Positions 1-8,787 of a stretch of DNA of 64,000 bases are shown one piece after another. Position 1 is the first letter of the stretch. Each line of letters starts with the position of its first letter. The stretch spans positions 28,054-92,053 of the forward strand of contig JAFXEF010000057.1 in the NCBI GenBank assembly GCA_017520935.1, read 5' to 3'. A program made the position numbers and the translations under genes. The stretch is from Bacteroidaceae bacterium (GTDB lineage: Bacteria; Bacteroidota; Bacteroidia; Bacteroidales; Bacteroidaceae). Under the pieces are notes generated by a model that worked only from the letters and a program-made list of their open reading frames with translations, was not told the origin of the DNA and made no database searches.

Positions 1-629
1 CTCCACTCAGCCACCTCGGCATTCTTGTAGGTCATCAGCAGCTTGGCATTGCGCGGACGGCAGGGAGCAGCCGAGCCGTTCACGGTGATGACGATGGGCA
101 ACGGACCCTCTACGGTCTCAACGCCTCCATCGATATGGCGCTTCACGGTGATGCGCCCGTCCTCTACCTTGAGTATCTCCTCGGCATAGGTTATCTGGGT
201 GAGTCCCAACTTCTCGGCCACCTGCGGACCTACCTGAGCGGTGTCGCCATCTATAGCCTGGCGACCACCGATGATAATGTCATACCTACCCATCTTGCGG
301 ATGGCTGTAGAGAGGGCATACGATGTAGCCAAGGTGTCGGCACCGGCAAAGGCACGGTCGGTGAGCAAGTAGCCACCGTCAGTGCCACGAAACATGCCCT
401 CGCGTACAATCTCTGCAGCACGGGCAGGGCCCATGGTGAGCACCTTCACCGTAGAGCCGGGATACTGCTCCTTGAGGCGCAAGGCCTGCTCCAAAGCATT
501 CAAGTCCTCGGGGTTGAAAATTGCAGGCAATGCAGCACGGTTGATCGTACCGTCGGCATTCATGGCATCCTTACCCACATTACGTGTGTCAGGCACCTGC
601 TTTGCCAGAACAATGATGTTTAGATTCAT
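1..629 (-). CDS. etfB: Electron transfer flavoprotein subunit beta, 3' end outside window
   Basis: Encodes the N-terminal ~209 residues of the beta subunit of electron transfer flavoprotein, which with EtfA carries electrons from acyl-CoA dehydrogenases or related flavoenzymes. The start MNLNIIVLAKQVPDT and the AMP-binding-type segment DGDTAQVGPQVAEKLG near residues 125-140 are characteristic of EtfB/FixA. The gene runs off the left edge, so its C-terminus and any following etfA cannot be seen. It lies 125 bases downstream of fabG on the same strand. Family assignment is firm; whether it serves a bifurcating or a simple dehydrogenase complex cannot be told from this fragment. Confidence 0.93.
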   Translation of the reverse strand, partial: MNLNIIVLAKQVPDTRNVGKDAMNADGTINRAALPAIFNPEDLNALEQALRLKEQYPGSTVKVLTMGPARAAEIVREGMFRGTDGGYLLTDRAFAGADTLATSYALSTAIRKMGRYDIIIGGRQAIDGDTAQVGPQVAEKLGLTQITYAEEILKVEDGRITVKRHIDGGVETVEGPLPIVITVNGSAAPCRPRNAKLLMTYKNAEVAEW

Positions 630-754
630 TTTTTCTTATTTACGATTGATTTACGATTTTACTATTCCACAATTTACGCGATATCAAAATTGGAGAACTA
701 CCAAAATCCACCCTATAAATTGCAAATAGCAAACCGTCAAATAGTAAACTAATT

Positions 755-1504
755 CTACATTGCCATGCCGCCATCTACCTGCAACACCTGTCCGGTGACA
801 TAGGCTGCGAGGTCTGAAGCCAGGAACAGGGCCGCACCGGCAATGTCCTCGCCCTCGCCTGCACGGCGTAGTGGTATCTGCTTTGCCCACTCGGCACGCA
901 ATTCTTCGCTGAGCTTACCTGTCATATCGGTATTGATGAAGCCCGGAGCAATCACGTTGGCCCGTACACCACGCGAACCCAGTTCGGCAGCGATACTCTT
1001 GGTGAGACCGATGATGCCCGCTTTCGAAGCAGCATAGTTGCACTGCCCGGCATTGCCATGTACACCCACCACGGAGGACATATTGATGACACTACCGCTA
1101 CGCTGGCGCATCATGATAGGTGCGCAGAGGCGACAAAAGTTGAAAGCCGATTTCAGATTGGCCGCAATGACCCCGTCCCACTGCTCTTCGCTCATGCGCA
1201 TCAGTAGGCCGTCGCGCGTGATTCCTGCATTATTCACAAGGATGTCAATACGTCCGAACTCCTTCACCACATCGGCAACGAGTGCCTCCGTGGCTACATA
1301 GTCGGCCGCATCGGCTACATAACGTTTCACCTTCACGCCGAGTGCAGCAATCTCCTGCTCGGTCTGCTCGGCAGCAGCACTCACCGTCACATGGGTGAAT
1401 GCAATGGCGGCACCTTCAGCGGCGAAGCGCAGAGCCACAGCCTTGCCGATTCCGCGCGAAGCACCTGTCACGAGTGCCACCTTTCCTTCCAACATTTTTC
1501 CCAT
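755..1504 (-). CDS. fabG: 3-oxoacyl-[acyl-carrier-protein] reductase FabG
   Basis: NADPH-dependent reductase of the fatty acid elongation cycle, a short-chain dehydrogenase of 249 residues, the normal length. Visible motifs: the cofactor loop TGASRGIG (13-20), NNAG (91-94), Asn116, and the catalytic set Ser143/144, Tyr157 and Lys161 in YAASK. A second Met at residue 4 (MLEGK) is an equally plausible start, three codons shorter. A good promoter lies upstream at 1584-1615, so the gene probably has its own transcript separate from rpoN. The general SDR fold could serve other substrates, but the sequence has the compact FabG form throughout. Confidence 0.93.
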   Translation of the reverse strand: MGKMLEGKVALVTGASRGIGKAVALRFAAEGAAIAFTHVTVSAAAEQTEQEIAALGVKVKRYVADAADYVATEALVADVVKEFGRIDILVNNAGITRDGLLMRMSEEQWDGVIAANLKSAFNFCRLCAPIMMRQRSGSVINMSSVVGVHGNAGQCNYAASKAGIIGLTKSIAAELGSRGVRANVIAPGFINTDMTGKLSEELRAEWAKQIPLRRAGEGEDIAGAALFLASDLAAYVTGQVLQVDGGMAM

Positions 1505-1583
1505 AATAGATATTATTAAAATGTGTCAACAAAATCATCCATGCCTGCCTACCATTGTGATATAACAAGCAACATATTCAGCG

Positions 1584-1615
1584 CAAAGGTAGAAATAGTT
1601 TCCGTATTGCCCAAA
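1584..1615 (-). promoter_or_regulatory. fabG promoter, Bacteroidota type
   Basis: On the minus strand a TTTG -33 box (1612-1615) is separated by 20 bases from TACCTTTG (1584-1591), an exact match to the TAnnTTTG -7 box used by the primary sigma factor of Bacteroidota. It sits about 80 bases upstream of fabG. Confidence 0.75.
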
Positions 1616-1776
1616 AAACTTTCCTTTTTCAAGTGCAAACCAACCCCACAATTCATCCCTTAGTCACAAAAAAAACGCTTCCCGACCACAAAACACTTCA
1701 AAAAACACCCATTCCATCGGGGAAAATCAGCCATAAGCAGCGTCTCTTGATGATCATATCAGTATCTGCACTACGG

Positions 1777-3222
1777 CTACTTACGCATGCGTGCAGTAGG
1801 TATATGCAACTGTTCGCGATACTTGGCTATGGTGCGGCGGGCAATGGTGAATCCGTGTTCGGCAAGGGCATTAGCCAGTTGTTCATCTGTGAGTGGGTTG
1901 TTCTTGTCCTCGCCATCCACCAGTTCTCTGACGAGATGATGTATCTCTTTCACTGACACCTCCTCGCCTTCGTTGTTGGCTACACCATCACTGAAGAAAT
2001 GGCGCAGGGGGAAGATACCGAAATTGGTCTGTACATATTTGCCGGTGGTAGCGCGTGAGATGGTGGAGATGTCAAGTCCCACCTTGTCGGCCACATCCTT
2101 GAGGATAAGCGGACGCAGTTGCGACTCGTTGCCTTCGAGAAAGAAGGGGCGCTGCAAATCGATGATGGCTTGCATAGTGAGCTGAAGAGTTCTCTCCCGT
2201 TGCTGTATGGCGTTGATGAAATCGCGGGCAGAGTCAATCTTCTGCCGCAGGAATTTGGCCGCATTGCGGCTATCGGCATTCGATGAGGCAGCCTGCTCGT
2301 CGAGCATCTGCAGGAAGTCATCGCTCACACGCAAGCGAGGGATATTGTGGTTGTTGAGGCTCATCGTTATCACATCGTCAAAGGTCTCGACAATGAAGTC
2401 CGGCACAATCTGTCCGGTAGCTCTCTCCATACTGTCACCAAACGAGGCACCCGGGCGTGGGTTGAGCTTCACCAGTTCGGCTATTACCTCAGATACCTCC
2501 TCGTTGCTCCATCCGAGCTTCTGTTCTATCTTGTCCCAACGCTTGCGGGTAAATTCATCGAAGCACTGCTCCAGTAGTGTCACCTGACGTGAAATAGCTG
2601 GCGTAGGTTCCTTGCGCCGTAGCTGCAATAGGAGACACTCCTGCAGATTGCGGGCACCGATTCCGGCTGGGTCAAACTGCTGTATGGCTTGCAGCACCTC
2701 CTCTATGTCGCGGTTGCTGACATCAATACCATGATATATGGCCAGTTCGTCGGCGATGGAGATTAGCGATTTATGCAACAGGCCGTCCTCTTCAAGCGAC
2801 CCAATAAGATATTCACCTATAACGGTTTGCTCTTCAGTGAGAGGCTGCTCATACAATTGCTCCTTCAGGTAATCGTAGAATGATTGTGTAGAGGCATACG
2901 AGAAAGCTTGCTGCTCGGTACTCTGTGGCAGGCCGTCGAGCTTGTAGTCGGGGATATCGTCCTCAGAACTATAGTCACCGGCGATGAGTTCCTCGCTCGA
3001 TTCGTGACCTCCCTCATCATAGTCGCCAGGGGTGTCCAAGAGTTCGTCCTGAGGAACCGAATCCAATGCGGGGTTGTCAATAACCTCACCACGCACACGC
3101 TCCTCCATCTCTACCGTAGTGAGCTGTAATAGGCGGGCTACCAACACTTGCAGAGGCGAGAGGCCTTGAATCTGCTGCATCTGCTGGCCTTGAATCTGTA
3201 TCTGTGCCGACTTGCTGTTCAT
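1777..3222 (-). CDS. rpoN: RNA polymerase sigma-54 factor RpoN
   Basis: Sigma-54 directs RNA polymerase to -24/-12 promoters and needs AAA+ activators. The 481-residue protein has the glutamine-rich activator-interacting N-terminus (QIQIQGQQMQQIQGLSPLQ), an acidic linker (about 50-100), the core-binding and HTH regions, and the diagnostic RpoN box ARRTIAKYRE at 461-470. The start codon is 2 bases beyond the coaD stop and parE lies just upstream of coaD, so parE-coaD-rpoN is very likely one operon. No sigma-54 activator gene lies in the window. Confidence 0.97.
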   Translation of the reverse strand: MNSKSAQIQIQGQQMQQIQGLSPLQVLVARLLQLTTVEMEERVRGEVIDNPALDSVPQDELLDTPGDYDEGGHESSEELIAGDYSSEDDIPDYKLDGLPQSTEQQAFSYASTQSFYDYLKEQLYEQPLTEEQTVIGEYLIGSLEEDGLLHKSLISIADELAIYHGIDVSNRDIEEVLQAIQQFDPAGIGARNLQECLLLQLRRKEPTPAISRQVTLLEQCFDEFTRKRWDKIEQKLGWSNEEVSEVIAELVKLNPRPGASFGDSMERATGQIVPDFIVETFDDVITMSLNNHNIPRLRVSDDFLQMLDEQAASSNADSRNAAKFLRQKIDSARDFINAIQQRERTLQLTMQAIIDLQRPFFLEGNESQLRPLILKDVADKVGLDISTISRATTGKYVQTNFGIFPLRHFFSDGVANNEGEEVSVKEIHHLVRELVDGEDKNNPLTDEQLANALAEHGFTIARRTIAKYREQLHIPTARMRK

Positions 3223-3224
3223 TG

Positions 3225-3662
3225 CTATGGAAGGTAGGGGCTGATATCTTTACCGAACCGAGCCAGTTCACGTACTACGCTACTGCTGACGGCGGCATAC
3301 TCAGGCTCGCTGATGAGCAATAGGGTATCGATGCCTGTAAGCATACGATTCACATCGGCAATGCCTCGTTCATACTCGAAGTCGACGGTGTTGCGCACTC
3401 CCCGAATGATAAACTGGGCACCGATGGAGTGGGCAAAGTCGGTGGTCAGACCTTCGTATTTCATCACGCGGATGCGCGGTTCATCCTTGTATAGTGCCTT
3501 GATGCGCTCTACGCGCTCGTCGGCCGTGAACATCGTGTGCTTGGCATCGTTGATGCCTACGCTTATATATAGCGTGTCGACCAATTGTAGGACACGGCGT
3601 ACCAAGGCTGCATGACCTATGGTAAAGGGGTCGAAGGTTCCGGGAAATATAGCGACTTTCAT
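3225..3662 (-). CDS. coaD: Phosphopantetheine adenylyltransferase CoaD
   Basis: Transfers AMP to 4'-phosphopantetheine to give dephospho-CoA, the fourth step of CoA synthesis from pantothenate. The nucleotidyltransferase signature FPGTFDPFTIGH occupies residues 6-17 with the T/HxGH motif at 14-17, and the C-terminal SSSVVRE motif is at 126-132. At 145 residues it is slightly shorter than the usual ~160, the difference lying at the C-terminus. It is packed between parE (11-base gap) and rpoN (2-base gap), so co-transcription is expected. Confidence 0.96.
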   Translation of the reverse strand: MKVAIFPGTFDPFTIGHAALVRRVLQLVDTLYISVGINDAKHTMFTADERVERIKALYKDEPRIRVMKYEGLTTDFAHSIGAQFIIRGVRNTVDFEYERGIADVNRMLTGIDTLLLISEPEYAAVSSSVVRELARFGKDISPYLP

Positions 3663-3673
3663 GGGATTCAGAA

Positions 3674-5608
3674 TTATTCTTCCGGTTTATCCTCCTCCAC
3701 CACCAGATTATCGATGATGAAGTTCTGACGCTCCATGGTGTTCTTGCCCATGTAAAACTCGAGGAGTCCCATCACGGCATCGTTCTTGTGGAGGCTGACA
3801 CGCTCGAGACGGATGTCCTTGCCGATGAAATGCTTGAACTCGTCGGGCGAGATCTCACCAAGACCCTTGAATCGGGTAATCTCGGGGTTGGGGCCAAGGT
3901 CGGCGATGGCCTTCAGGCGCTCCTCCTCGGAGTAGCAGTAGCGGGTGACGAAGTCGCTCTTGCGCTCGGCCTCGGTCTCGTCCTCCTTCTTGTATCCCTT
4001 GATGAGGCGTTTCTTGTTGCGCACGCGGAAGAGCGGTGTCTGCAGGATGTATACGTGCCCCTTCTTGATGAGGTCAGGGAAGAACTGCAGGAAGAAAGTA
4101 ATCATCAGCAGGCGGATGTGCATACCGTCTACATCGGCATCGGTAGCCACGATAACCTTGTTGTAGCGCAACCCTTCGAGGCCATCTTCAATGTTGAGTG
4201 CAGCCTGCAGGAGGTTGAACTCCTCGTTCTCGTACACCACTTTTTTGGTGAGCCCGAAGGAGTTGAGCGGCTTACCGCGCAAACTGAATACGGCTTGTGT
4301 GTTCACATCGCGGCTCTTGGTGATAGATCCGCTGGCCGAATCACCCTCGGTGATGAAGATGCACGACTCTTCGGTGCGGTCGCCTTTGGCATCGTTAAGG
4401 TGGATACGGCAGTCACGCAACTTGCGATTGTGCATGTTCACCTTCTTGGCACGCTCACGGGCTATCTTGGTGACACCAGCGATGGCCTTACGCTCCTTTT
4501 CGCTCTCCTGTATCTTTTGCAACATGGTGTCGGCCACCTCGGCATTGCGGTGCAGATAGTTGTCTACTTCGGTCTTGATGAAGTCGCCCACAAACTTATT
4601 GAGGCTGCGGCCACCCGGTTCCATAGTGGTAGAACCCAGCTTCACCTTGGTTTGACTCTCAAATACCGGCTCCTCCACATTGATGGCGATGGCACCCACG
4701 ATACCGTTACGGATATCGGTGAATTCGTGGTTTTTGTTGTAAAACTCCTTGATGGTGCGTGCTATATGCTCCTTGAAGGCACTTTGGTGCGTACCTCCCT
4801 GTGTGGTATGCTGTCCATTGACGAAGGAGTAGTATTCCTCACCATATTGGTCGGTATGGGTGAAGGCAATCTCTATATCCTCGGCCTTGAGGTGTATGAT
4901 AGGATAGAGGGGCGATGCTGTCATGTTGTCGGTGAGCAAATCCACGAGACCATTGCGCGAGAGTATGCGCTTGCCGTTATACATGATGGTGAGGCCCGTG
5001 TTGAGGTAGGTGTAGTTGCGCAACATGGTCTCGATGTAGGCCGAGCGGAACGAGTAGCCTACAAACAGCGTACTGTCGGGTTCAAAGACAATGCGTGTAC
5101 CCGTCTCTTCGGAACCTGCATCCACCGTAGTGTCACTCACCATATTGCCTTTTTCGAACACAACCGTGCGCACCTTACCGTCGCGATACGAGCTGGCCTC
5201 AAAGTGCACGCTCAGCGCATTCACCGCCTTCACACCCACACCGTTGAGTCCCACGCTCTTCTTGAACGCCTTGCTGTCGTACTTACCGCCTGTATTGAGC
5301 ACGCTTACCGCCTCCATCAGCTTGCCCTGAGGGATGCCACGGCCATAGTCGCGCACCGATACCCGCTTGTGGTCGGTGATGTCTATCTCGATACGCTTGC
5401 CGGCATGCATCTTGAATTCGTCGATGGAGTTATCGATCACCTCCTTGAGCAATACATAGATACCGTCATCGCTCTGTGCACCGTCGCCCAACTTGCCGAT
5501 ATACATACCAGGACGTAAGCGCACATGCTCCATATCACTCAGGTGGCGTATGTTATCATCGGTATACGCTACCTGCTCCTCGATGGGCATATTCAGTTCG
5601 TCAGTCAT
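3674..5608 (-). CDS. parE: DNA topoisomerase IV subunit B ParE
   Basis: ATPase subunit of topoisomerase IV, which decatenates daughter chromosomes with ParC. The 644-residue protein shows the GHKL ATPase motifs (catalytic-type [10 protein letters not shown] around 56-65, GRGIP 89-93, [14 protein letters not shown] about 120-133), then the TOPRIM motifs EGDSASG (421-427) and DADVD (490-494). GyrB paralogues share these motifs; the compact length and lack of a GyrB-type insertion favour ParE. It heads the parE-coaD-rpoN cluster. No parC is adjacent. Confidence 0.92.
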   Translation of the reverse strand: MTDELNMPIEEQVAYTDDNIRHLSDMEHVRLRPGMYIGKLGDGAQSDDGIYVLLKEVIDNSIDEFKMHAGKRIEIDITDHKRVSVRDYGRGIPQGKLMEAVSVLNTGGKYDSKAFKKSVGLNGVGVKAVNALSVHFEASSYRDGKVRTVVFEKGNMVSDTTVDAGSEETGTRIVFEPDSTLFVGYSFRSAYIETMLRNYTYLNTGLTIMYNGKRILSRNGLVDLLTDNMTASPLYPIIHLKAEDIEIAFTHTDQYGEEYYSFVNGQHTTQGGTHQSAFKEHIARTIKEFYNKNHEFTDIRNGIVGAIAINVEEPVFESQTKVKLGSTTMEPGGRSLNKFVGDFIKTEVDNYLHRNAEVADTMLQKIQESEKERKAIAGVTKIARERAKKVNMHNRKLRDCRIHLNDAKGDRTEESCIFITEGDSASGSITKSRDVNTQAVFSLRGKPLNSFGLTKKVVYENEEFNLLQAALNIEDGLEGLRYNKVIVATDADVDGMHIRLLMITFFLQFFPDLIKKGHVYILQTPLFRVRNKKRLIKGYKKEDETEAERKSDFVTRYCYSEEERLKAIADLGPNPEITRFKGLGEISPDEFKHFIGKDIRLERVSLHKNDAVMGLLEFYMGKNTMERQNFIIDNLVVEEDKPEE

Positions 5609-5943
5609 AGTGTTTTCTGTGATTTCTCGCTACTATTCCATTTATCGGGTAAAGGTAGCACTTTTTTGCAAGAAAACATGAATCCAAGCGGAGAAATGTG
5701 CAAAAAACTTGACGGATAATATCCTAAAGGCGTTTCACACCCACAGGTTATCCTACGTTGGGAAAGCCGTTCAGATTAAGAAGGACAGTTCGTTAGATTT
5801 CATTATTAACTGTTAAGACCTGTATCGGATGCTTACGGATGATTCGTTCGAAGAAAAAAGAAGATGAGGTACTTAGCTATAATAAACAGCTGCAACTACC
5901 AAGTATAGTTGCAACTGTCATTTAGGGATGTTTTATCGGACGC
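5609..5943. other. Intergenic gap with imperfect direct repeats
   Basis: No convincing gene is seen here. A 14-base direct repeat with one mismatch (TATCGGATGCTTAC at 5823-5836, TATCGGACGCTTAC at 5934-5947) brackets the hairpin at 5887-5917; the second copy reaches into the stop codon region of the zinc-ribbon frame at 5944. Base composition is AT-richer than in the flanking housekeeping genes. Confidence 0.5.
5887..5917 (-). terminator. Hairpin after the zinc-ribbon frame, probable terminator
   Basis: Two 12-base arms (5887-5898 and 5906-5917) around a 7-base loop. The single mismatch becomes a G-U pair only when read on the minus strand, and the minus-strand copy runs into TTTATTAT, so it is best read as the terminator of the minus-strand zinc-ribbon frame ending at 5944. 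Confidence 0.5.
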
Positions 5944-6273
5944 TTACACACTTTCATTGTTTATCGTTTTATTGCTATTTTTGTTCTTTTTACCAATGTC
6001 CTCTGGAATGTACTGAAGATCTTTTGGAGTGTTCTGAATGCCATGAAGAGGGACGTAGTAATTAACAGATTTCTTCGGACGAAAGATTTCGTGTTCGCAA
6101 TCGTCAGATTCGAAAAGTATTTTAGTTTCCCCATAAAAGCAGATATATTGACAATGGGTACATTTCCATTTAGCAGGATCACCAAATCCATAACCAAACT
6201 CCTGGAGTTCAAGAATATTTCCACATTGAGGACATCTTGGAAAAGCCGCGGTTTTGTGTTTTTGATTACTTAA
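5944..6273 (-). pseudogene. Cysteine-rich zinc-ribbon protein frame lacking a start codon
   Basis: An open minus-strand frame encodes about 109 residues with a zinc-ribbon-like pattern: CPQCG (codons at 6223-6234) followed about 20 residues later by CTHC (6151-6162), then two further cysteines and a basic, Asn/Lys-rich tail. This frame is clearly more protein-like than the overlapping ones. It contains no ATG at all, and no ATG, GTG or TTG lies between the upstream stop (6274-6276) and the first zinc ligand. The upstream stop itself falls in a palindromic motif also found at 52026-52099. I read it as a gene whose 5' end has been lost or replaced; a non-canonical start or a recoding event is the alternative. 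Function unknown. Confidence 0.55.
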
Positions 6274-6276
6274 TCA
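6263..6276. repeat. Palindromic 14-mer shared with the repeat at 52026-52099
   Basis: TGATTA-CT-TAATCA. On the minus strand it extends to ACTTGTGATTAAGTAATCA, matching the core of the tandem repeat upstream of the giant cargo gene. It contains the stop that cuts off the zinc-ribbon frame. Confidence 0.6.
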
Positions 6277-6355
6277 CAAGTCATGATTTAGTTTTGTATG
6301 ATAGGTCTTGTATGTTTTCTTCAAGAGAACGTTCCCTTTTTAAATTATAAATGAT

Positions 6356-6363
6356 TATCTTTG
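6356..6363 (+). promoter_or_regulatory. -7 box of dusB promoter
   Basis: TATCTTTG, an exact TAnnTTTG box, lies 15 bases before the dusB start codon, implying a very short leader. No clear TTTG -33 box is seen at the usual distance. Confidence 0.5.
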
Positions 6364-6378
6364 CATTCGTAACAGCCT

Positions 6379-7359
6379 ATGAAGATTGACCATATAGAAT
6401 TAGGGAGATATCCGGTGCTGCTGGCACCGATGGAGGATGTCACTGACCCGGCGTTCCGACTGATGTGCAAGCAGTTCGGAGCCGACCTCGTGTACACGGA
6501 GTTCGTGTCGAGCGATGCGCTCATCCGTCAGGTGAACAAATCGATGCAGAAGCTTGCCATCAGTGATGACGAGCGCCCCGTGGCCATACAGATATACGGA
6601 CGCGACGTGGACTCGATGACCGAGGCGGCACGTATCGTGGAAACGGTGAAGCCCGACATCATAGACCTCAACTTCGGCTGTCCCGTGAAACGCGTGGCAG
6701 GCAAGGGAGCAGGTGCGGGCATGCTGCAAAACGTTCCCCTGATGCTGGAGATTACCCGTTCGGTGGTCAATGCCGTGCAGACACCCGTCACCGTGAAGAC
6801 CCGCCTCGGATGGGACGACAGCCATAAGATTATCGTCGACCTGGCCGAACAGTTGCAGGACTGTGGCATCAAGGCACTCACCATTCATGGGCGCACCCGT
6901 GCACAGATGTATACCGGCGAGGCCGACTGGACGCTCATCGGTGAAGTAAAGAACAATCCGCGCATGCATATCCCCATCATCGGCAACGGCGATGTAGCCA
7001 CACCCGAGCGTGCCCGCGAGTGCTTCGACCGCTACGGGGTGGATGCCGTGATGATAGGCCGGGCCAGTTTCGGCCGCCCTTGGATATTCCGCGAGGTGAA
7101 GCACTATCTGGAGACCGGCGAGCACCTGCCAGCCCTCACATTTGACGAGCGCATGGACATCTTGCGCGATGAGGTGATGCAGAGCGTGGCCCGCCTCGAT
7201 GAACGACGCGGTATACTGCACATACGCCGTCACCTGGCCGCCACCCCTCTCTTCAAGGGGTTGCCCGACTTCAAGCAGCTACGTATCGCTATGCTACGGG
7301 CCGAGACCGTGGAGGAGTTGTTTGAGATATTCGAGAAGATAAAACAACAGTATGCTTAG
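6379..7359 (+). CDS. dusB: tRNA-dihydrouridine synthase, DusB type
   Basis: Flavin enzyme that reduces specific uridines in the tRNA D-loop with NADPH. The 326-residue sequence has the FMN-binding TIM barrel start LLAPMEDVTDPAFR, the catalytic cysteine C101 in LNFGCPVKR, Lys140 in TVKTR, His170 in IHGRTR and the phosphate-binding GNGDV (about 202-206), followed by the C-terminal helical domain with an IRRHL segment. Length and motif order fit DusB-type enzymes. It is followed after 39 bases by the DUF2851 gene, a probable two-gene unit. Confidence 0.94.
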   Translation: MKIDHIELGRYPVLLAPMEDVTDPAFRLMCKQFGADLVYTEFVSSDALIRQVNKSMQKLAISDDERPVAIQIYGRDVDSMTEAARIVETVKPDIIDLNFGCPVKRVAGKGAGAGMLQNVPLMLEITRSVVNAVQTPVTVKTRLGWDDSHKIIVDLAEQLQDCGIKALTIHGRTRAQMYTGEADWTLIGEVKNNPRMHIPIIGNGDVATPERARECFDRYGVDAVMIGRASFGRPWIFREVKHYLETGEHLPALTFDERMDILRDEVMQSVARLDERRGILHIRRHLAATPLFKGLPDFKQLRIAMLRAETVEELFEIFEKIKQQYA

Positions 7360-7398
7360 CATCTGTCCTAAGGCTATCGCTAACATGTAAATAAGTCC

Positions 7399-8715
7399 AT
7401 GGAATCTCTCATCCACTATACCTGGAGACACCGGCTCTTCCCGCTGGCTCCGCTCGCAACGACAGAGGGACTGCCTGTAGAGGTCATTGACCCCGGTATG
7501 GAGAACCGCAATGATGGTCCCGACTTCTTCAACGCCAAGGTGAAGATTGGCGGTATGCTATGGGTGGGCAATGTGGAGATCCACACCACGGCCTCAGACT
7601 GGTATGCCCATGGGCACGACACCGACAAGCGGTACGACTCGGTGGTGCTGCATGTAGCTGCTACGGTAGACCGTGCGGTAATGCGTACCGACGGCACACC
7701 CATCCCGCAGATGGAGCTGCAGGTGCCCGAACACATCGTGAAGAACTATCGTGAGCTGCAGGCTGCCGACCACTACCCTCCCTGCTACCGCATCATCCCC
7801 GACCTGAGTAACCTGGTGGTGCACAGCTGGATGTCGTCGCTCCTGTATGAACGGCTCGACATGCGTGCCACGCAGATCACCGCCCGCTACGATGCTCACG
7901 ACAAGAACTGGGACGACGCGCTCTTCTGCACCATTGCCCGCAATTTCGGTTTCGGCACCAATGGCGATGCCTTCGAGGAGTGGTCGCGACGGATAGACTT
8001 CCGTGCCGTGGACAAGCATGCCGACAACCTGCTACAAGTGGAGGCCATCTTCTTCGGCCAGGCAGGTCTGCTCGATGAGGCCACCGTGCCTGCGTATTAC
8101 CACGATGCATTGCATACCGATACCTATTTCCAGACCCTGAAGTGCGAGTATACCTTCCTGGCCCATAAGTTCGGCATGCGTCCTATGGAGGCCACGATGT
8201 GGCGCCTGCTCGGCATGCGTCCGGCCAACTTCCCCCACGTGAGGCTGGCACAGTTGGCACAACTCTACCACGAACGCCGCATCAGCGTATCGAAGTTGCT
8301 TGCCGCCACCGACAAGGCTGCCATCATGGAGCTATTGAGGATAGAGACCACCCCCTACTGGGACACCCATTATACCTTTGCCTCCACTCCCTCGGCACCG
8401 ATAAAGAAGCGCGTCACCGACAATGCCGTCACCCTACTGCTCATCAACTCCATCGCCCCCTTCTACTACAGCTACGGACTGCGCAAGGATGCCGAGCGCT
8501 ACTGCGAGCAGGCCATCGCCCTGCTCGAACAGCTGAAAGCCGAGAACAACTACATCATCCGTGGATGGATTGACTGCGGACTTTTAGTGAAGAATGCTGC
8601 CGACAGCCAGGCGCTCATACAACTGAAGAAGCAGTATTGTGACCGACGCGACTGCCTACGTTGCCGCATTGGCTATGAATACCTGAAGAAGGTATATGGT
8701 GTGGAGGAGAAATAG
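7399..8715 (+). CDS. DUF2851 family protein
   Basis: A 438-residue soluble protein that I recognise as the DUF2851 family, common in Bacteroidota and of unknown function. It begins MESLIHYTWRHRLFP and has a conserved GPDFFNAKVKIGG segment near residue 40 and a cysteine cluster CDRRDCLRC near the C-terminus that could bind metal. No signal peptide or membrane segment is seen. It probably shares a transcript with dusB, which ends 39 bases upstream, and the unit ends at the hairpin at 8751-8779. Confidence 0.8.
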   Translation: MESLIHYTWRHRLFPLAPLATTEGLPVEVIDPGMENRNDGPDFFNAKVKIGGMLWVGNVEIHTTASDWYAHGHDTDKRYDSVVLHVAATVDRAVMRTDGTPIPQMELQVPEHIVKNYRELQAADHYPPCYRIIPDLSNLVVHSWMSSLLYERLDMRATQITARYDAHDKNWDDALFCTIARNFGFGTNGDAFEEWSRRIDFRAVDKHADNLLQVEAIFFGQAGLLDEATVPAYYHDALHTDTYFQTLKCEYTFLAHKFGMRPMEATMWRLLGMRPANFPHVRLAQLAQLYHERRISVSKLLAATDKAAIMELLRIETTPYWDTHYTFASTPSAPIKKRVTDNAVTLLLINSIAPFYYSYGLRKDAERYCEQAIALLEQLKAENNYIIRGWIDCGLLVKNAADSQALIQLKKQYCDRRDCLRCRIGYEYLKKVYGVEEK

Positions 8716-8750
8716 GAAGGGCATAGATTAGGTTAAATATAGGAAAGAAA

Positions 8751-8779
8751 AGGGTGTGTCAAGACTACTGACACACCCT
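8751..8779. terminator. Convergent terminator between DUF2851 and M16 genes
   Basis: Perfect 11-base arms (8751-8761, 8769-8779) with a 7-base loop, placed 36 bases after the DUF2851 stop and 9 bases beyond the M16 stop on the other strand. It could serve both directions. Confidence 0.75.
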
Positions 8780-8787
8780 CTGCTCTA

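Noticed and set aside
3788..5518. A 576-codon plus-strand open frame
   Set aside because: It is exactly antisense to parE, has no family-like motifs and its composition (Val/His/Leu-rich) is what the complement of parE codons gives.
5961..6224. Minus-strand 87-codon and plus-strand 77-codon frames in the parE-dusB gap
   Set aside because: The third frame carries zinc-ribbon cysteine pairs and is clearly the ancestral coding frame; the others are out-of-frame readings.
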